From: Pseudomonas wenzhouensis
Lineage (GTDB): Bacteria; Pseudomonadota; Gammaproteobacteria; Pseudomonadales; Pseudomonadaceae
Reading direction: 5' to 3'
Assembly (NCBI RefSeq): GCF_021029445.1
Contig: NZ_CP072610.1
Span: 1,488,001-1,552,000 of the forward strand
Length of the DNA: 64,000 nucleotides
The notes under the pieces are model-generated. The model did no database searches and had not been told where the DNA came from. It worked only from the letters and a program-made list of their open reading frames with translations. Position 1 is the stretch's first letter. Every line of letters begins with the position of its first letter. Positions 1-8,993 of the stretch are shown here, one piece after another. The translations under genes were made by a program, and so were the position numbers.

Positions 1-1
1 C

Positions 2-73
2 GCCACCAGCGCCGGGCAAATCCGCCTGGGAGACCCGCGTAATCTGGTGGTCAGCGCCAGCTACTCGTTCTGA
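2..73 (+). CDS. C-terminal end of an outer-membrane receptor (partial)
   Basis: Only the last 23 codons and the stop lie in the window. They read ...GDPRNLVVSASYSF, a final beta strand ending in an aromatic residue. This is typical of TonB-dependent receptors and other outer-membrane beta barrels, where the terminal Phe is part of the assembly signal. The assignment to the TonB receptor family is inference from this short tail, and the substrate cannot be told. Confidence 0.5.
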   Translation, partial: ATSAGQIRLGDPRNLVVSASYSF

Positions 74-225
74 CCGGGCCAGAGCCCCTGTCGTAATGCT
101 CTATCAGCGTTGGCGGGCGTTCAACGTCCGCCCACTGCGCGTGTGCAGGCGCGATGTCGGTTGACCGCAACAGGTGATGGCGCTCGGCGTTTCGTGAAGC
201 CCCGCGCCTGGTGTGGGGCATCGCC

Positions 226-921
226 TCAATGCAGCGCGCGTGAAGGCAGACGCTCGTCGACCAGTTGCTGTGCCTGCAGGGCGAGCGCGTCGAGGTGCGC
301 GTCACGCTGTTTTTCCGCCTGTTGCATGGCGCGCTGGCCGTGCTGCTTGAGCAGGTAGGCGTGAATCTGCCTGACCTCCGTGGAGGCAAACACCGGTGCC
401 AGGTCGGCGACCGCGACCATGCCACTGGAGCGATAGTCACGGCTGCTCATCACCACCAGCGCACCTTGCGCGGCCAGCACCCCCAACCCCAATGCTTCAA
501 ACAGCGGCACCTTGGCTGCCACGCAGGCCAGCTCCAGGTGCGGGCGTAGCTCCAGCACGCGTTGCAGCAGTGCGCGGCCGATGCCCTGACGGCGGTGTGC
601 GGCATCGACTGCCAGATAGGCGAGGGTGCAGGCGGCAGCATCGTCCGGGCTGGGCAGATACAGGGCAAACCCCAGCACGCGGGCCGGGTCTTCAGCGTCC
701 AGCGCCAGTAGCAACTGCACCGGGCCATCGGCCTCGCCGTTCATGGTCTGCAGGTGCAGATGCAGCTCATAGCCGATCACGTACTGGTACAACTGATACA
801 GCGGATTGCTTGGCAGCAGCGGTACTGCGCTGACATCGGCGAAGTAGTCCACCACCATCTGCTGCACTTGGCTCTTCAGTGACTCGGGCGGCGGGCTGCT
901 GAGGTGGGCAAGGGTGAACAT
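226..921 (-). CDS. GNAT-family N-acetyltransferase
   Basis: A 231-residue protein with a GNAT fold. The acetyl-CoA pyrophosphate-binding motif RRQGIGRALL is at about residues 110-119, preceded by the beta-4 strand LAYLAVD. Members transfer an acetyl group from acetyl-CoA to an amine; the acceptor cannot be deduced. The C-terminal 50 residues (after about 180) are Gln/Ala-rich and predicted helical, beyond the usual GNAT core. It converges on the receptor gene at the window start and stands alone. No operon partner is evident. Confidence 0.8.
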   Translation of the reverse strand: MFTLAHLSSPPPESLKSQVQQMVVDYFADVSAVPLLPSNPLYQLYQYVIGYELHLHLQTMNGEADGPVQLLLALDAEDPARVLGFALYLPSPDDAAACTLAYLAVDAAHRRQGIGRALLQRVLELRPHLELACVAAKVPLFEALGLGVLAAQGALVVMSSRDYRSSGMVAVADLAPVFASTEVRQIHAYLLKQHGQRAMQQAEKQRDAHLDALALQAQQLVDERLPSRALH

Positions 922-1067
922 CGGTATATGGGGTCCGCTGGAAAATGCGTGGGCCGTGGATTGTAACCTGCGGCGGCATTGTTCGACCTCGAGCCATCTG
1001 CTGCCTCTGGCCGTTGAGCGCCTCGGGTAAGATGGCGGCGCAGCGAACTCAGACCCAGAAGAACCTT

Positions 1068-1403
1068 ATGCCGTCGCCAAAACGAAAATACTCAGCTGTG
1101 GAGCGCGAGCTGATCCGTACCCTGACCCTTGCCTGTGAAACGGCGAAAAGCGAAATCGTCGGCTTCCAGTGGCTGACCCATGACGTGGACTACGAGCGGT
1201 TTCCGCAGAGCCTGCGCGTGACCTGGATGTTCGACAGCGAGGCGAGCAGGGCACGCACACTCGCCAGTTCGGACAAGGCGCGAATGCTGGAACTGACGCA
1301 GGCCGCTTTCGATGAGGTGGGCATCAGCGTTTCCAGCATCGCCGACCACGTAGCGTTCTCGGTCGAACGACCGGCAAGGGACAAGCGTGGCCAAGGATAT
1401 TGA
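1068..1403 (+). CDS. conserved hypothetical protein, 111 aa
   Basis: A small, soluble, mixed-charge protein starting MPSPKRKYSAVERELI. The ATG at 1068 is chosen because the reading frame upstream does not look like protein. It has no signal peptide, membrane segment or motif that I recognise. Its last 17 bases overlap the start of the DUF1289 gene, so the two are probably translated together. Its function is unknown. Confidence 0.7.
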   Translation: MPSPKRKYSAVERELIRTLTLACETAKSEIVGFQWLTHDVDYERFPQSLRVTWMFDSEASRARTLASSDKARMLELTQAAFDEVGISVSSIADHVAFSVERPARDKRGQGY

Positions 1404-1578
1404 GAACCCCTGCGTGTCGCTGTGCCAGCTCAACAGTGAGCTGTGCGTCAGTTGCGGGCGCACGCGTGAGGAAATCCGCAAATGGCGGGGCATGAAACGG
1501 CCCGAGAAGATGGCAACCGTGCAGAAGGCCGCAGCGCGGATGAAGGCGATTGCCAAGAAGAAAGGTAAAGGTCAGTAG
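1387..1578 (+). CDS. DUF1289 small cysteine-rich protein
   Basis: A 63-residue protein of the DUF1289 family, begun by GTG inside the 3' end of the preceding gene. Four cysteines (about residues 9, 13, 20 and 23, in NPCVSLCQLN...LCVSCGRT) form the family's conserved cluster, which suggests binding of a metal or Fe-S cluster. The sequence REEIRKWRGM follows, and the tail is very basic (AIAKKKGKGQ). The role is not established. It is the usual length for the family. Confidence 0.85.
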   Translation: MAKDIENPCVSLCQLNSELCVSCGRTREEIRKWRGMKRPEKMATVQKAAARMKAIAKKKGKGQ

Positions 1579-1689
1579 TGTGGATGACGCTTTTTCATCC
1601 GCCATTGCGATGGTAGCCGGCTCACTTCCCTTCGGCGTGAACCCGCCGCTTCTACGTTGTTGCTGATACCGGTTCCGCCCTTACGGCGG

Positions 1690-2394
1690 GTCACTTCTGG
1701 CAAACGCCCCAGAAGTAACCAAGAGGGCTTGCCCCTGGCATCCGGCCCGACTTCGTCGGGTCCCCTCGCTCCATCATTGCTCCAGGGGCACGCCGCGAAG
1801 GGCCATCCCTGGCCCATCGCGGCTCTCGCGGCATCCATGCCGCTCAACCCCTTGCACAACGATTCTACTCGGCCTCCTGACGGGGGCGTTTGGCGTCGTC
1901 TGCGAGATTGGTGCTCCAGCACTAAAGAGCTAGAGCATGGCGGCAGCGCCACGATGCTTTCGGGATGTTCTGAAAATGTCATTTATCGTCACTCCCGCGA
2001 AGGCGGGAGCCCAGGACGCTCGCAAGTTCTGGATTCCCGCCTTCGCGGGAATGACGACTTTTTCAGGGTTTCCTTGGCTCTGCTTTTTCTTTTGATTTAC
2101 CTACACAGTCAGACCAGGCGACTCGGTTTCCGAATCCCGTCAGGAGGCCGAAACGTAGCGAAGCGGAGTAACAGCCGAAGGCTGGCCCGTAGGGCGAGCG
2201 CAGCGAGTAGTGGAGGTGCTGTGGAGAGGGGCGTTTGGCATGGATGCCAAACGAGGAACGATGGCCGGGGCCGCCTAGGTAGGGATGGCCCACCGTGACG
2301 ACCCTCGGAGCAGCGCCGGAGCGAGGGGAGTTGAGCGCAGCGAAACCCGGATGCCGGGCGCGCTTTCTCTTTGGTTACTTTCTGCGCGAGTAAA
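1690..2394. repeat. Large diverged inverted repeat; no gene between 1579 and 2394
   Basis: The 1579-2394 interval has no convincing gene. The stretch at about 1690-1890 reappears in diverged, reverse-complement form at about 2130-2394. Shared landmarks are the AGTAACCAA end, GGCATCCGG, TCCCCTCGCTCC, GGGCCATCCCT, GGCATCCATGCC and CGGCCTCCTGACGG. The arms therefore face each other around a central hairpin element. The outer IS66 copy sits at the tip of the right arm. Open reading frames across this stretch are repeat-derived. Confidence 0.6.
1987..2056. repeat. Palindromic REP-like element (CGTCA..TCCCGC / GCGGGAATGACG)
   Basis: Two halves, about 28 bases each, are inverted copies: one starts CGTCACTCCCGCGAAGGCGG and the other ends CCTTCGCGGGAATGACG. 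Each half also contains its own small hairpin (CCCGC-GAAG-GCGGG). This is the common proteobacterial interspersed repeat type and occupies the centre of the larger inverted repeat. Confidence 0.75.
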
Positions 2395-2436
2395 GTAAGC
2401 GCTCCATAAACCCCGTCCTAGCGGACGGGGTTGTTT

Positions 2437-3996
2437 TCAGGAAGCAGCTGGCGCTGGCGAGCAGTTCCACGGCAACAGCGCTTCGTAGCCTTCGACGCTG
2501 TTGACCTGAGGCAGGCGCTCAAGGATGTGGCGCAGGTAGGCGTAGGGCTCCTGGCCATTGGCTTTGGCGGTTTCGATCAGACTATAGATCTGTGCGCTGG
2601 CCGTGGCGCCTTTGGGTGTGTCGCTGAACAGCCAGTTTTTGCGGCCGATGACGAACGGGCGGATGGCGTTCTCGGCGCGGTTGTTGTCGATGGGCAGGTT
2701 TCCGCCTTCGATGTAGCGCTCCAGGCGGCTCCAGTTGTTGGCCAAGTAGTTCACCGCCTTGCCCAGGGAGGTCTGTCCGGCGACCTGCGGCTGAGCTTTG
2801 TCGAGCCAGGCTTTGAGCTGGTCGAGCACGGGTTGACTGCGCTGTTGGCGGGCGCTCAGGCGTTCAGCGTCGCTGGCGTCTTTCAGCTCGCGCTCGATAC
2901 CGTAGAGTTTGTTGATCAGGTTCAGGGCCATGTCGGCTCGCCCAGTTTTGCCTTTAGGCTGCACCTTCTGCGCCTCGATAAATTTGCGCCTCGCATGGGC
3001 CCAGCAGGCCAGCCGCTCGATGCCCGCTTGCGCGGCCACGGCGTTGTAGCCGGAGTAGTCGTCGGTCATTAAATAACCGCAATAGCCGGTGAGCAGGCGC
3101 AAGGGTACGTCCTGCGCACGACTGGTTGTGTAGTCGAAGAGGACCACCGGCCTGTCTGGCGGGCCGCCGGTTTGCACCCACATCCAGGATTGGCTGCTCG
3201 GGTCGCGCCCCGGTTCTTTGAGCACCTGCACCCGGGTTTCGTCGCAGTGCAACACCGGATAATCCAGCAGCGTGTCGCGCATCAAGTTGAGCAAGGGTTG
3301 CAGATAGTCACCGCATTGGATCACCCAGCGAGCCAGGGTCTGCCGTGGGATGTCGATGCCATGGCGATGGAGGACTTTCTCGAAGCGATACAGCGGCGTG
3401 CCGTCAACATACTTGGTGCTCAGCAACATCGCCAACACGCTGGGCGTAGCCAGGCTTTTCTCGATCAGTTACGCGGGCTTGTCCGCGGTGATCGGGGCGG
3501 CTTCGCAGGCTTTGCAGGCGTAGGTCTTACGGATATGGCGGATGACCCGCACCTGCATCGGGATGATTTCCAGCTGTTCGCTGGTTTCCTCACCGATCAC
3601 TTGCTTGCAAGCACCGCAGGCACAGGTCAGCTCGTGCTCGGGCAGCTCATGGATAACCTCAACGCGCGGCAACTCAGCCGGCAGTGGCTTACGCTTGCCA
3701 CGACGTTTGACCGGCGCGACGACGTCTTCCTCGATCTCTTCGGCAGTAGTTTCGGGCGCGGCTTCGGTGAGGCTTTCGGCTTCGTTGAAAATCTCCAACT
3801 GCGGCGAGTCAGGATCGGCCGTCTGCTCGGATTTTCGACCGAACAGGCGTTGGATCAGCAGTGCGTTTTGTTCGCGCAGGTGCTCGATCTGCCCGTCCTT
3901 GTCCTTGGCCAATTTCTGTGCAGAAGACAGCACCTCAGCGAGCAATTGCTTGAGCACTGCGGGGTCGTCAGGAAGGGTTTCAGGCACGGAAATCAT
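2437..3996 (-). pseudogene. tnpC: IS66 transposase tnpC of element A, nonsense mutation
   Basis: The frame is open from the ATG at 3996 to 2437 (519 codons plus stop) except for TAA at 3469-3471, codon 176. The intact relatives at 4056-5639 and 6381-7940 have CAA (Gln) here, in the context [13 protein letters not shown]. This is therefore a single C-to-T change in the gene, not a frameshift. Codons 1-175 hold the N-terminal coiled-coil region and the Cys-rich zinc-binding motif CACGACKQ...YACKACE. The catalytic DDE domain lies after the stop. Amino-acid differences from copies B and C are scattered throughout, so this is a different, older IS66 relative. Confidence 0.92.
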
Positions 3997-4055
3997 GCCA
4001 TGGATTATACGTAACCGCTCCATAAACCCCACCTACTGCTGATGGAGCGGGTCTG

Positions 4056-5639
4056 TCAGGATGCGCTCACTGGCGAGCAATTCCACGGCAGCAGCGCTTC
4101 GTAATCCTCGACGCTATTGGCGGCCGGCAGGCGTTCGAGGATGTGGCGCAGCCAGGCGTAAGGCTCCTGGCCATTGGCCTTGGCGGTTTCGATCAGGCTG
4201 TAGATCTGCGCGCTGGCCGTGGCCCCCTTGGGCGTGTCGCTGAACAGCCAGTTCTTGCGCCCGATAACGAACGGGCGGATGGCGTTCTCCGCGCGGTTGT
4301 TGTCGATCGGCAGATGTCCACCTTCGACGTAGCGCACCAGCTTTCTCCAGTTGCTGGCCAGGTAGTTCATCGCCCTGCCCAGCGCCGTCTGCCCGACGAC
4401 CTGCGGCTGGGTCTTGTCCAGCCAGGTCTTGAGTTGATCGAGCAGCGGCTGGCTGCGTTGCTGACGGGCGACCAGGCGCTCGGTATCGCAAGCGTCCTTC
4501 AGGTCACGCTCGATGCCGTAGAGCTTGTTGATCAGGTTCAACGCCATGTCGGCACGGCCGGTTTTGCCCTTGGGTTGCACTTTCTGCGCCTCGACGAACT
4601 TGCGCCGCGCATGCGCCCAGCAGCCGAGGCGTTCGATGCCTTCTTGCGCGGCCACGGCGTTGTAGCCGGCGTAGTCGTCGGTCATCAGGTAGCCGCGATA
4701 GCCGTCGAGCAAGCGCAGCGGCACCTCCTGCGCGCGGCTGGCGGTGTAGTCGAAGAGGATCACCGGCTTATCCGGTGGTCCACCGCTTTGTACCCACATC
4801 CAGGACTGCGCGGTGGGATCGCGTCCCGGTTCATGCAGTACCTGCAAGCGCGTTTCGTCGCAGTGCAAAACGGGGTATTCGAGCAACTTGTCGCGCAGCA
4901 GGTTGAGCAGCGGTTGCAGTTGCTCGCCTCTCTGGATCACCCAGCGCGCCAGGGTCTGGCGCGGGATCTCGACGCCGTGGCGGCTGAGCATCTTCTCGAA
5001 GCGGTACAGCGGGATGCCGTCGGCGTATTTGGTGGTCAGCAGCATCGCCAGCACACTGGGGCTGGCCAGGCTCTTCTCGATCAGTTGGGCCGGCTTGTCG
5101 GCAGTGATCGGCGCCGCTTCGCAGGCCTTGCAGGCGTAGGTCTTGCGGATATGGCGGATGACCCGCACCTGCATCGGGATGATCTCCAGCTGCTCGCTGG
5201 TCTCCTCGCCGATGACTTGTTTGCAGGCGCCACAGGCGCAAGTCAGCTCGTGCTCGGGCAGGTCGTGGATGACCTCGACACGCGGCAGGTTGGCCGGCAA
5301 CGGCTTGCGCTTGCCACGGCGCTTGACCGGCGCAACGATTTCTTCGGCTTCGGCTTCGGCTTCGGCTTCGGCTTCGGCTTCGGCTTCGGCTTCGCTTGGC
5401 GCGGCGGACAGCGCTTCGATCAGCTCTTCGGCCTCGTTGAACATGGCCAACTGCGGCGAGTCGGTATCTTCAGGGCTGCGCTCGGACTTGGGCGAGAACA
5501 ACTTGTGGCGCAGCAGGGCGACCTGTTCCTGAAGTTGTTCTATGCGAGCATCTTTCGCAGCCGCCTGTTCACTGGCCAGCAGCAGTAAATGCTTGAGCAG
5601 GATTGGGTCGTCAGGAAGGGGGGCGGGCACGGCGATCAT
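4056..5639 (-). CDS. tnpC: IS66 transposase TnpC (element B)
   Basis: A 527-residue DDE transposase. An N-terminal leucine-rich coiled coil (about 1-60) is followed by a Glu-Ala tract (about 80-98) and a zinc-finger-like segment with Cys pairs (CACGACK and YACKACE). The catalytic domain shows HCDET, the DYAGYNAV stretch with CWAHARRKF, and the C-terminal catalytic Glu in [11 protein letters not shown], which is diagnostic of IS66. The Glu-Ala tract is encoded by eight TTCGGC units (read on the + strand), against four in element C. Codon 234 is AGA (Arg) here and Ser in element C. No defect is visible, so it may be active. Confidence 0.95.
   Translation of the reverse strand: MIAVPAPLPDDPILLKHLLLLASEQAAAKDARIEQLQEQVALLRHKLFSPKSERSPEDTDSPQLAMFNEAEELIEALSAAPSEAEAEAEAEAEAEAEAEEIVAPVKRRGKRKPLPANLPRVEVIHDLPEHELTCACGACKQVIGEETSEQLEIIPMQVRVIRHIRKTYACKACEAAPITADKPAQLIEKSLASPSVLAMLLTTKYADGIPLYRFEKMLSRHGVEIPRQTLARWVIQRGEQLQPLLNLLRDKLLEYPVLHCDETRLQVLHEPGRDPTAQSWMWVQSGGPPDKPVILFDYTASRAQEVPLRLLDGYRGYLMTDDYAGYNAVAAQEGIERLGCWAHARRKFVEAQKVQPKGKTGRADMALNLINKLYGIERDLKDACDTERLVARQQRSQPLLDQLKTWLDKTQPQVVGQTALGRAMNYLASNWRKLVRYVEGGHLPIDNNRAENAIRPFVIGRKNWLFSDTPKGATASAQIYSLIETAKANGQEPYAWLRHILERLPAANSVEDYEALLPWNCSPVSAS
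5343..5390. repeat. Hexanucleotide microsatellite (TTCGGC)x8 inside tnpC of element B
   Basis: Eight perfect tandem TTCGGC units on the + strand, encoding alternating Glu-Ala in TnpC. The sister element C has only four units at 7668-7691. The change is a multiple of three, so the frame is preserved. Confidence 0.97.
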
Positions 5640-5658
5640 GGCCGTGGATTATACCGGC

Positions 5659-6018
5659 TCAGGTCACGAAACGCGGCGTCAGTATCTGGTGCGGACGGTT
5701 GCGCCACAGGTCGATGCCGTCGAGCAGCCAGTTCAACTCATCGACCGTCAGCTCGATGGCCTCGTCGCCGGCATCGGGCTTGGTCTTGAAGCGTTCGGCT
5801 TCCAAACGCTTGAGCCACAGGCAGAAGCCATTGCGCTCCCAGTAGAGGATCTTGACCTGACTGCGGGTGCGGTTGAGGAACACGAACAGCACGGGGTTGA
5901 ACACTTCCACCTTGATGTCCAGCTCGACCAGAGCGGCCAGGCCGTTGATGGATTTGCGGAAATCGACGGGCTTTGGGTAGAGATAGACCTTCTGCACCTT
6001 GGCGTCGGGACGCATCAT
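5659..6018 (-). CDS. tnpB: IS66 accessory protein TnpB (element B)
   Basis: A 119-residue protein of the IS66 Orf2/TnpB family. It has the family signatures VYLYPKPVDFRKSINGLAAL (residues 11-30) and LFVFLNRTRSQVKILYW, followed by GFCLWLKRLEAERF. In IS66 this protein is needed for transposition together with TnpC, but its molecular role is unresolved. It is transcribed ahead of tnpC with a 19-bp gap. It is identical in amino-acid sequence to the copy in element C. Confidence 0.95.
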   Translation of the reverse strand: MMRPDAKVQKVYLYPKPVDFRKSINGLAALVELDIKVEVFNPVLFVFLNRTRSQVKILYWERNGFCLWLKRLEAERFKTKPDAGDEAIELTVDELNWLLDGIDLWRNRPHQILTPRFVT

Positions 6019-6114
6019 GACGGAGCTCCACGGGAAAAAATGGGGAGCCCAGCATCCGGGAACGGACAGGTCAGTTGAAGGTGGGGTTTATGGAGCGGTT
6101 ACGATTATACCGGC

Positions 6115-6335
6115 TCAAGTCACGAAACGTGGTGTCAGCACCTTGTGCGGTTGATTGCCCCAGAGGTCGATGCCCTCCAGCAACTGATTCAATTCCCGCA
6201 CCGTCAGCTCGATCGCTTCGTCACCGGCATCCGGTTTGGTCTTGAACCGCTCGGCCTCCAAGCGCTTGAGCCACAAACAGAAACCGTTACGATGCCAATA
6301 CAGAATTTTCACTTGGTTGCGCGTGCGGTTGAGAA
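6115..6335 (-). pseudogene. tnpB: 3' fragment of tnpB of element A
   Basis: It encodes the C-terminal part of TnpB, from the LNRTRNQVKILYW region to the stop at 6115, closely similar to the intact copies. It is cut at 6335 by insertion of element C. The matching 5' fragment is at 8404-8550. The 8 bases GTTGAGAA (6328-6335) are repeated at 8404-8411. Confidence 0.95.
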
Positions 6336-6380
6336 GTAACCGCTCCATAAACCCCACCTACTGCTGATGGAGCGGGTCTG

Positions 6381-7940
6381 TCAGGATGCGCTCACTGGCG
6401 AGCAATTCCACGGCAGCAGCGCTTCGTAATCCTCGACGCTATTGGCGGCCGGCAGGCGTTCGAGGATGTGGCGCAGCCAGGCGTAAGGCTCCTGGCCATT
6501 GGCCTTGGCGGTTTCGATCAGGCTGTAGATCTGCGCGCTGGCCGTGGCCCCCTTGGGCGTGTCGCTGAACAGCCAGTTCTTGCGCCCGATAACGAACGGG
6601 CGGATGGCGTTCTCCGCGCGGTTGTTGTCGATCGGCAGATGTCCACCTTCGACGTAGCGCACCAGCTTTCTCCAGTTGCTGGCCAGGTAGTTCATCGCCC
6701 TGCCCAGCGCCGTCTGCCCGACGACCTGCGGCTGGGTCTTGTCCAGCCAGGTCTTGAGTTGATCGAGCAGCGGCTGGCTGCGTTGCTGACGGGCGACCAG
6801 GCGCTCGGTATCGCAAGCGTCCTTCAGGTCCCGCTCGATGCCGTAGAGCTTGTTGATCAGGTTCAACGCCATGTCGGCACGGCCGGTTTTGCCCTTGGGT
6901 TGCACTTTCTGCGCCTCGACGAACTTGCGCCGCGCATGCGCCCAGCAGCCGAGGCGTTCGATGCCTTCTTGCGCGGCCACGGCGTTGTAGCCGGCGTAGT
7001 CGTCGGTCATCAGGTAGCCGCGATAGCCGTCGAGCAAGCGCAGCGGCACCTCCTGCGCGCGGCTGGCGGTGTAGTCGAAGAGGATCACCGGCTTATCCGG
7101 TGGTCCACCGCTTTGTACCCACATCCAGGACTGCGCGGTGGGATCGCGTCCCGGTTCATGCAGTACCTGCAAGCGCGTTTCGTCGCAGTGCAAAACGGGG
7201 TATTCGAGCAACTTGTCGCGCAGCAGGTTGAGCAGCGGTTGCAGTTGCTCGCCGCTCTGGATCACCCAGCGCGCCAGGGTCTGGCGCGGGATCTCGACGC
7301 CGTGGCGGCTGAGCATCTTCTCGAAGCGGTACAGCGGGATGCCGTCGGCGTATTTGGTGGTCAGCAGCATCGCCAGCACACTGGGGCTGGCCAGGCTCTT
7401 CTCGATCAGTTGGGCCGGCTTGTCGGCAGTGATCGGCGCCGCTTCGCAGGCCTTGCAGGCGTAGGTCTTGCGGATATGGCGGATGACCCGCACCTGCATC
7501 GGGATGATCTCCAGCTGCTCGCTGGTCTCCTCGCCGATGACTTGTTTGCAGGCGCCACAGGCGCAAGTCAGCTCGTGCTCGGGCAGGTCGTGGATGACCT
7601 CGACACGCGGCAGGTTGGCCGGCAACGGCTTGCGCTTGCCACGGCGCTTGACCGGCGCAACGATTTCTTCGGCTTCGGCTTCGGCTTCGGCTTCGCTTGG
7701 CGCGGCGGACAGCGCTTCGATCAGCTCTTCGGCCTCGTTGAACATGGCCAACTGCGGCGAGTCGGTATCTTCAGGGCTGCGCTCGGACTTGGGCGAGAAC
7801 AACTTGTGGCGCAGCAGGGCGACCTGTTCCTGAAGTTGTTCTATGCGAGCATCTTTCGCAGCCGCCTGTTCACTGGCCAGCAGCAGTAAATGCTTGAGCA
7901 GGATTGGGTCGTCAGGAAGGGGGGCGGGCACGGCGATCAT
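6381..7940 (-). CDS. tnpC: IS66 transposase TnpC (element C)
   Basis: A 519-residue DDE transposase with the same domain order as the element B copy: coiled coil, a shortened Glu-Ala tract, zinc-finger-like Cys pairs, and catalytic HCDET and [11 protein letters not shown] motifs. It is 8 residues shorter only because the hexanucleotide repeat has four units instead of eight. It follows tnpB by 19 bp. No inactivating change is seen. Confidence 0.95.
   Translation of the reverse strand: MIAVPAPLPDDPILLKHLLLLASEQAAAKDARIEQLQEQVALLRHKLFSPKSERSPEDTDSPQLAMFNEAEELIEALSAAPSEAEAEAEAEEIVAPVKRRGKRKPLPANLPRVEVIHDLPEHELTCACGACKQVIGEETSEQLEIIPMQVRVIRHIRKTYACKACEAAPITADKPAQLIEKSLASPSVLAMLLTTKYADGIPLYRFEKMLSRHGVEIPRQTLARWVIQSGEQLQPLLNLLRDKLLEYPVLHCDETRLQVLHEPGRDPTAQSWMWVQSGGPPDKPVILFDYTASRAQEVPLRLLDGYRGYLMTDDYAGYNAVAAQEGIERLGCWAHARRKFVEAQKVQPKGKTGRADMALNLINKLYGIERDLKDACDTERLVARQQRSQPLLDQLKTWLDKTQPQVVGQTALGRAMNYLASNWRKLVRYVEGGHLPIDNNRAENAIRPFVIGRKNWLFSDTPKGATASAQIYSLIETAKANGQEPYAWLRHILERLPAANSVEDYEALLPWNCSPVSAS
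7668..7691. repeat. Hexanucleotide microsatellite (TTCGGC)x4 inside tnpC of element C
   Basis: Four tandem TTCGGC units at the same place as the eight-unit tract in element B; this accounts for the full 24-bp length difference between the two elements. Confidence 0.97.
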
Positions 7941-7959
7941 AGCCGTGGATTATACCGGC

Positions 7960-8319
7960 TCAGGTCACGAAACGCGGCGTCAGTATCTGGTGCGGACGGT
8001 TGCGCCACAGGTCGATGCCGTCGAGCAGCCAGTTCAACTCATCGACCGTCAGCTCGATGGCCTCGTCGCCGGCATCGGGCTTGGTCTTGAAGCGTTCGGC
8101 TTCCAAACGCTTGAGCCACAGGCAGAAGCCATTGCGCTCCCAGTAGAGGATCTTGACCTGACTGCGGGTGCGGTTGAGGAACACGAACAGCACGGGGTTG
8201 AACACTTCCACCTTGATGTCCAGCTCGACCAGAGCGGCCAGGCCGTTGATGGATTTGCGGAAATCGACGGGCTTTGGGTAGAGATAGACCTTCTGCACCT
8301 TGGCGTCGGGACGCATCAT
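7960..8319 (-). CDS. tnpB: IS66 accessory protein TnpB (element C)
   Basis: A 119-residue TnpB with the same sequence as the element B copy, including VYLYPKPVDFRKSINGL and the GFCLWLKRLEAERF segment. It is intact and precedes tnpC of the same element. The start MMRPDAKVQ is supported by a purine-rich GTGGAGCTCC stretch just upstream on the coding strand. Confidence 0.94.
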   Translation of the reverse strand: MMRPDAKVQKVYLYPKPVDFRKSINGLAALVELDIKVEVFNPVLFVFLNRTRSQVKILYWERNGFCLWLKRLEAERFKTKPDAGDEAIELTVDELNWLLDGIDLWRNRPHQILTPRFVT

Positions 8320-8403
8320 GACGGAGCTCCACGGGAAAAAATGGGGAGCCCAGCATCCGGGAACGGACAGGTCAGTTGAAGGTGGGGTTTATGGAGCGGT
8401 TAC

Positions 8404-8550
8404 GTTGAGAAAAACGAACAACGCCGGGTCGAACACCGCCACCTTGATATCCAACTCGACCAAGGCGGCCAGACCGTTGATGGATTTGCGGAAATCGACC
8501 GGCTTGGGGTAAAGGTAAACGGCTTTGACCTTGGGGTCGGGACGCATCAT
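8404..8550 (-). pseudogene. tnpB: 5' fragment of tnpB of element A
   Basis: It encodes MMRPDPKVKAVYLYPKPVDF and continues to LFVFLN, where element C interrupts it. Joined to the fragment at 6115-6335 (counting the 8-bp duplication once), it restores a complete TnpB reading frame. Before element C inserted, the gene was therefore intact. Confidence 0.95.
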
Positions 8551-8639
8551 GGGCTGGGCTCCAGGAAAATCGGGAGCACAGCATCTGTGGGCCTTCACTT
8601 CACTTGAAGGTGTGGTTTGTGGAGCGGTTACCGAGTAAA

Positions 8640-8993
8640 GAGAAACGGAGCGAAGCGCAGTAACAGCCGCAGGCTGGCCCGAAGGGCGAGCGAAGCGAGT
8701 CAAGTGACTCGCCGTAAGGGCGAAAAGGTGCATGAGTGACGCCGGTAAATCGTGGTCTGTCCCCGATTTCCGTGTCCCCGATTACCGTCCAGAAAATAAA
8801 TTTGTTCCCTTTACCTTCCGGGCGCGTCGGTAATTGGACATGGCGGCTCATCCTTGAGCGGTGGCGGTGCCTGAACCATGGTGGACAAGCTTCGCGTTGT
8901 CCACCCGGCGGCGGTTATTTCGTCGTAGGGTGGATGACGCTTTTTCATCCACCGTTTGCGGCGGTTGTCCGAGCTACTCGCTTCCAATATCAG
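8640..8993. other. Intergenic, repeat remnants only
   Basis: No gene is seen. Bases 8640-8700 resemble 2150-2215 (GAGCGAAGCGCAGTAACAGC type), which continues the repeat that element A split. Bases 8928-8955 (GGGTGGATGACGCTTTTTCA) repeat a motif also present at about 1579-1600. The GC-rich character stops abruptly at about 8980, where the AT-rich ATPase gene begins. Confidence 0.6.

Larger units (their letters stand above)
4011..6102 (-). mobile_element. IS66-family element B (2092 bp, structurally intact)
   Basis: The ends are GTAACCGCTCCATAAACCCC at 4011 and its near-exact inverse at 6102. The flanking direct repeat GATTATAC is at 4003-4010 and 6103-6110. It carries tnpB (5659-6018) and tnpC (4056-5639) but no tnpA, since only 84 bp separate the tnpB start from the right end. 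It inserted into element A between A's tnpC start and tnpB stop. Nearly identical to element C apart from a 24-bp repeat-length difference and a few substitutions. Confidence 0.95.
6336..8403 (-). mobile_element. IS66-family element C (2068 bp, structurally intact)
   Basis: The ends are the same as element B (GTAACCGCTCCATAAACCCC at 6336; the inverse ends at 8403). The target duplication GTTGAGAA is at 6328-6335 and 8404-8411. It inserted inside tnpB of element A. Differences from B that I noticed: 24 bp fewer in the Glu-Ala tract, R to S in tnpC, one silent change near 6829, and one base just upstream of... the tnpC start region (ATCATA versus ATCATG on the + strand). Confidence 0.95.
2395..8631 (-). 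mobile_element. IS66-family element A (oldest copy), interrupted by copies B and C
   Basis: The left end at 2395 reads GTAAGCGCTCCATAAACC and the right end finishes TTTGTGGAGCGGTTAC at 8631, imperfect terminal inverted repeats. It is flanked by the 8-bp direct repeat CGAGTAAA at 2387-2394 and 8632-8639, matching the 8-bp duplication known for IS66. Removing the two later insertions and their duplicated bases leaves about 2061 bp carrying tnpB and tnpC. Both genes are dead: tnpC has an internal stop, and tnpB is cut by copy C. Copy B sits between the two genes. Confidence 0.93.

Noticed and set aside
1657..2298. A 213-codon frame in the repeat region
   Set aside because: It is made of the inverted repeat and the REP-like palindrome; no start signal or protein-like composition.
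2437..3996. Programmed frameshift in tnpC of element A
   Set aside because: Both halves are in the same frame; the break is a single TAA where the sister copies have CAA.
5343..5390. Tandem repeat as a possible CRISPR array
   Set aside because: The units are 6 bp and contiguous, without spacers, inside a coding region.
4143..7889. Long + strand reading frames opposite both tnpC genes, with FGFGFG repeats
   Set aside because: They are antisense shadows of tnpC; the FG repeat is the TTCGGC microsatellite read on the other strand.
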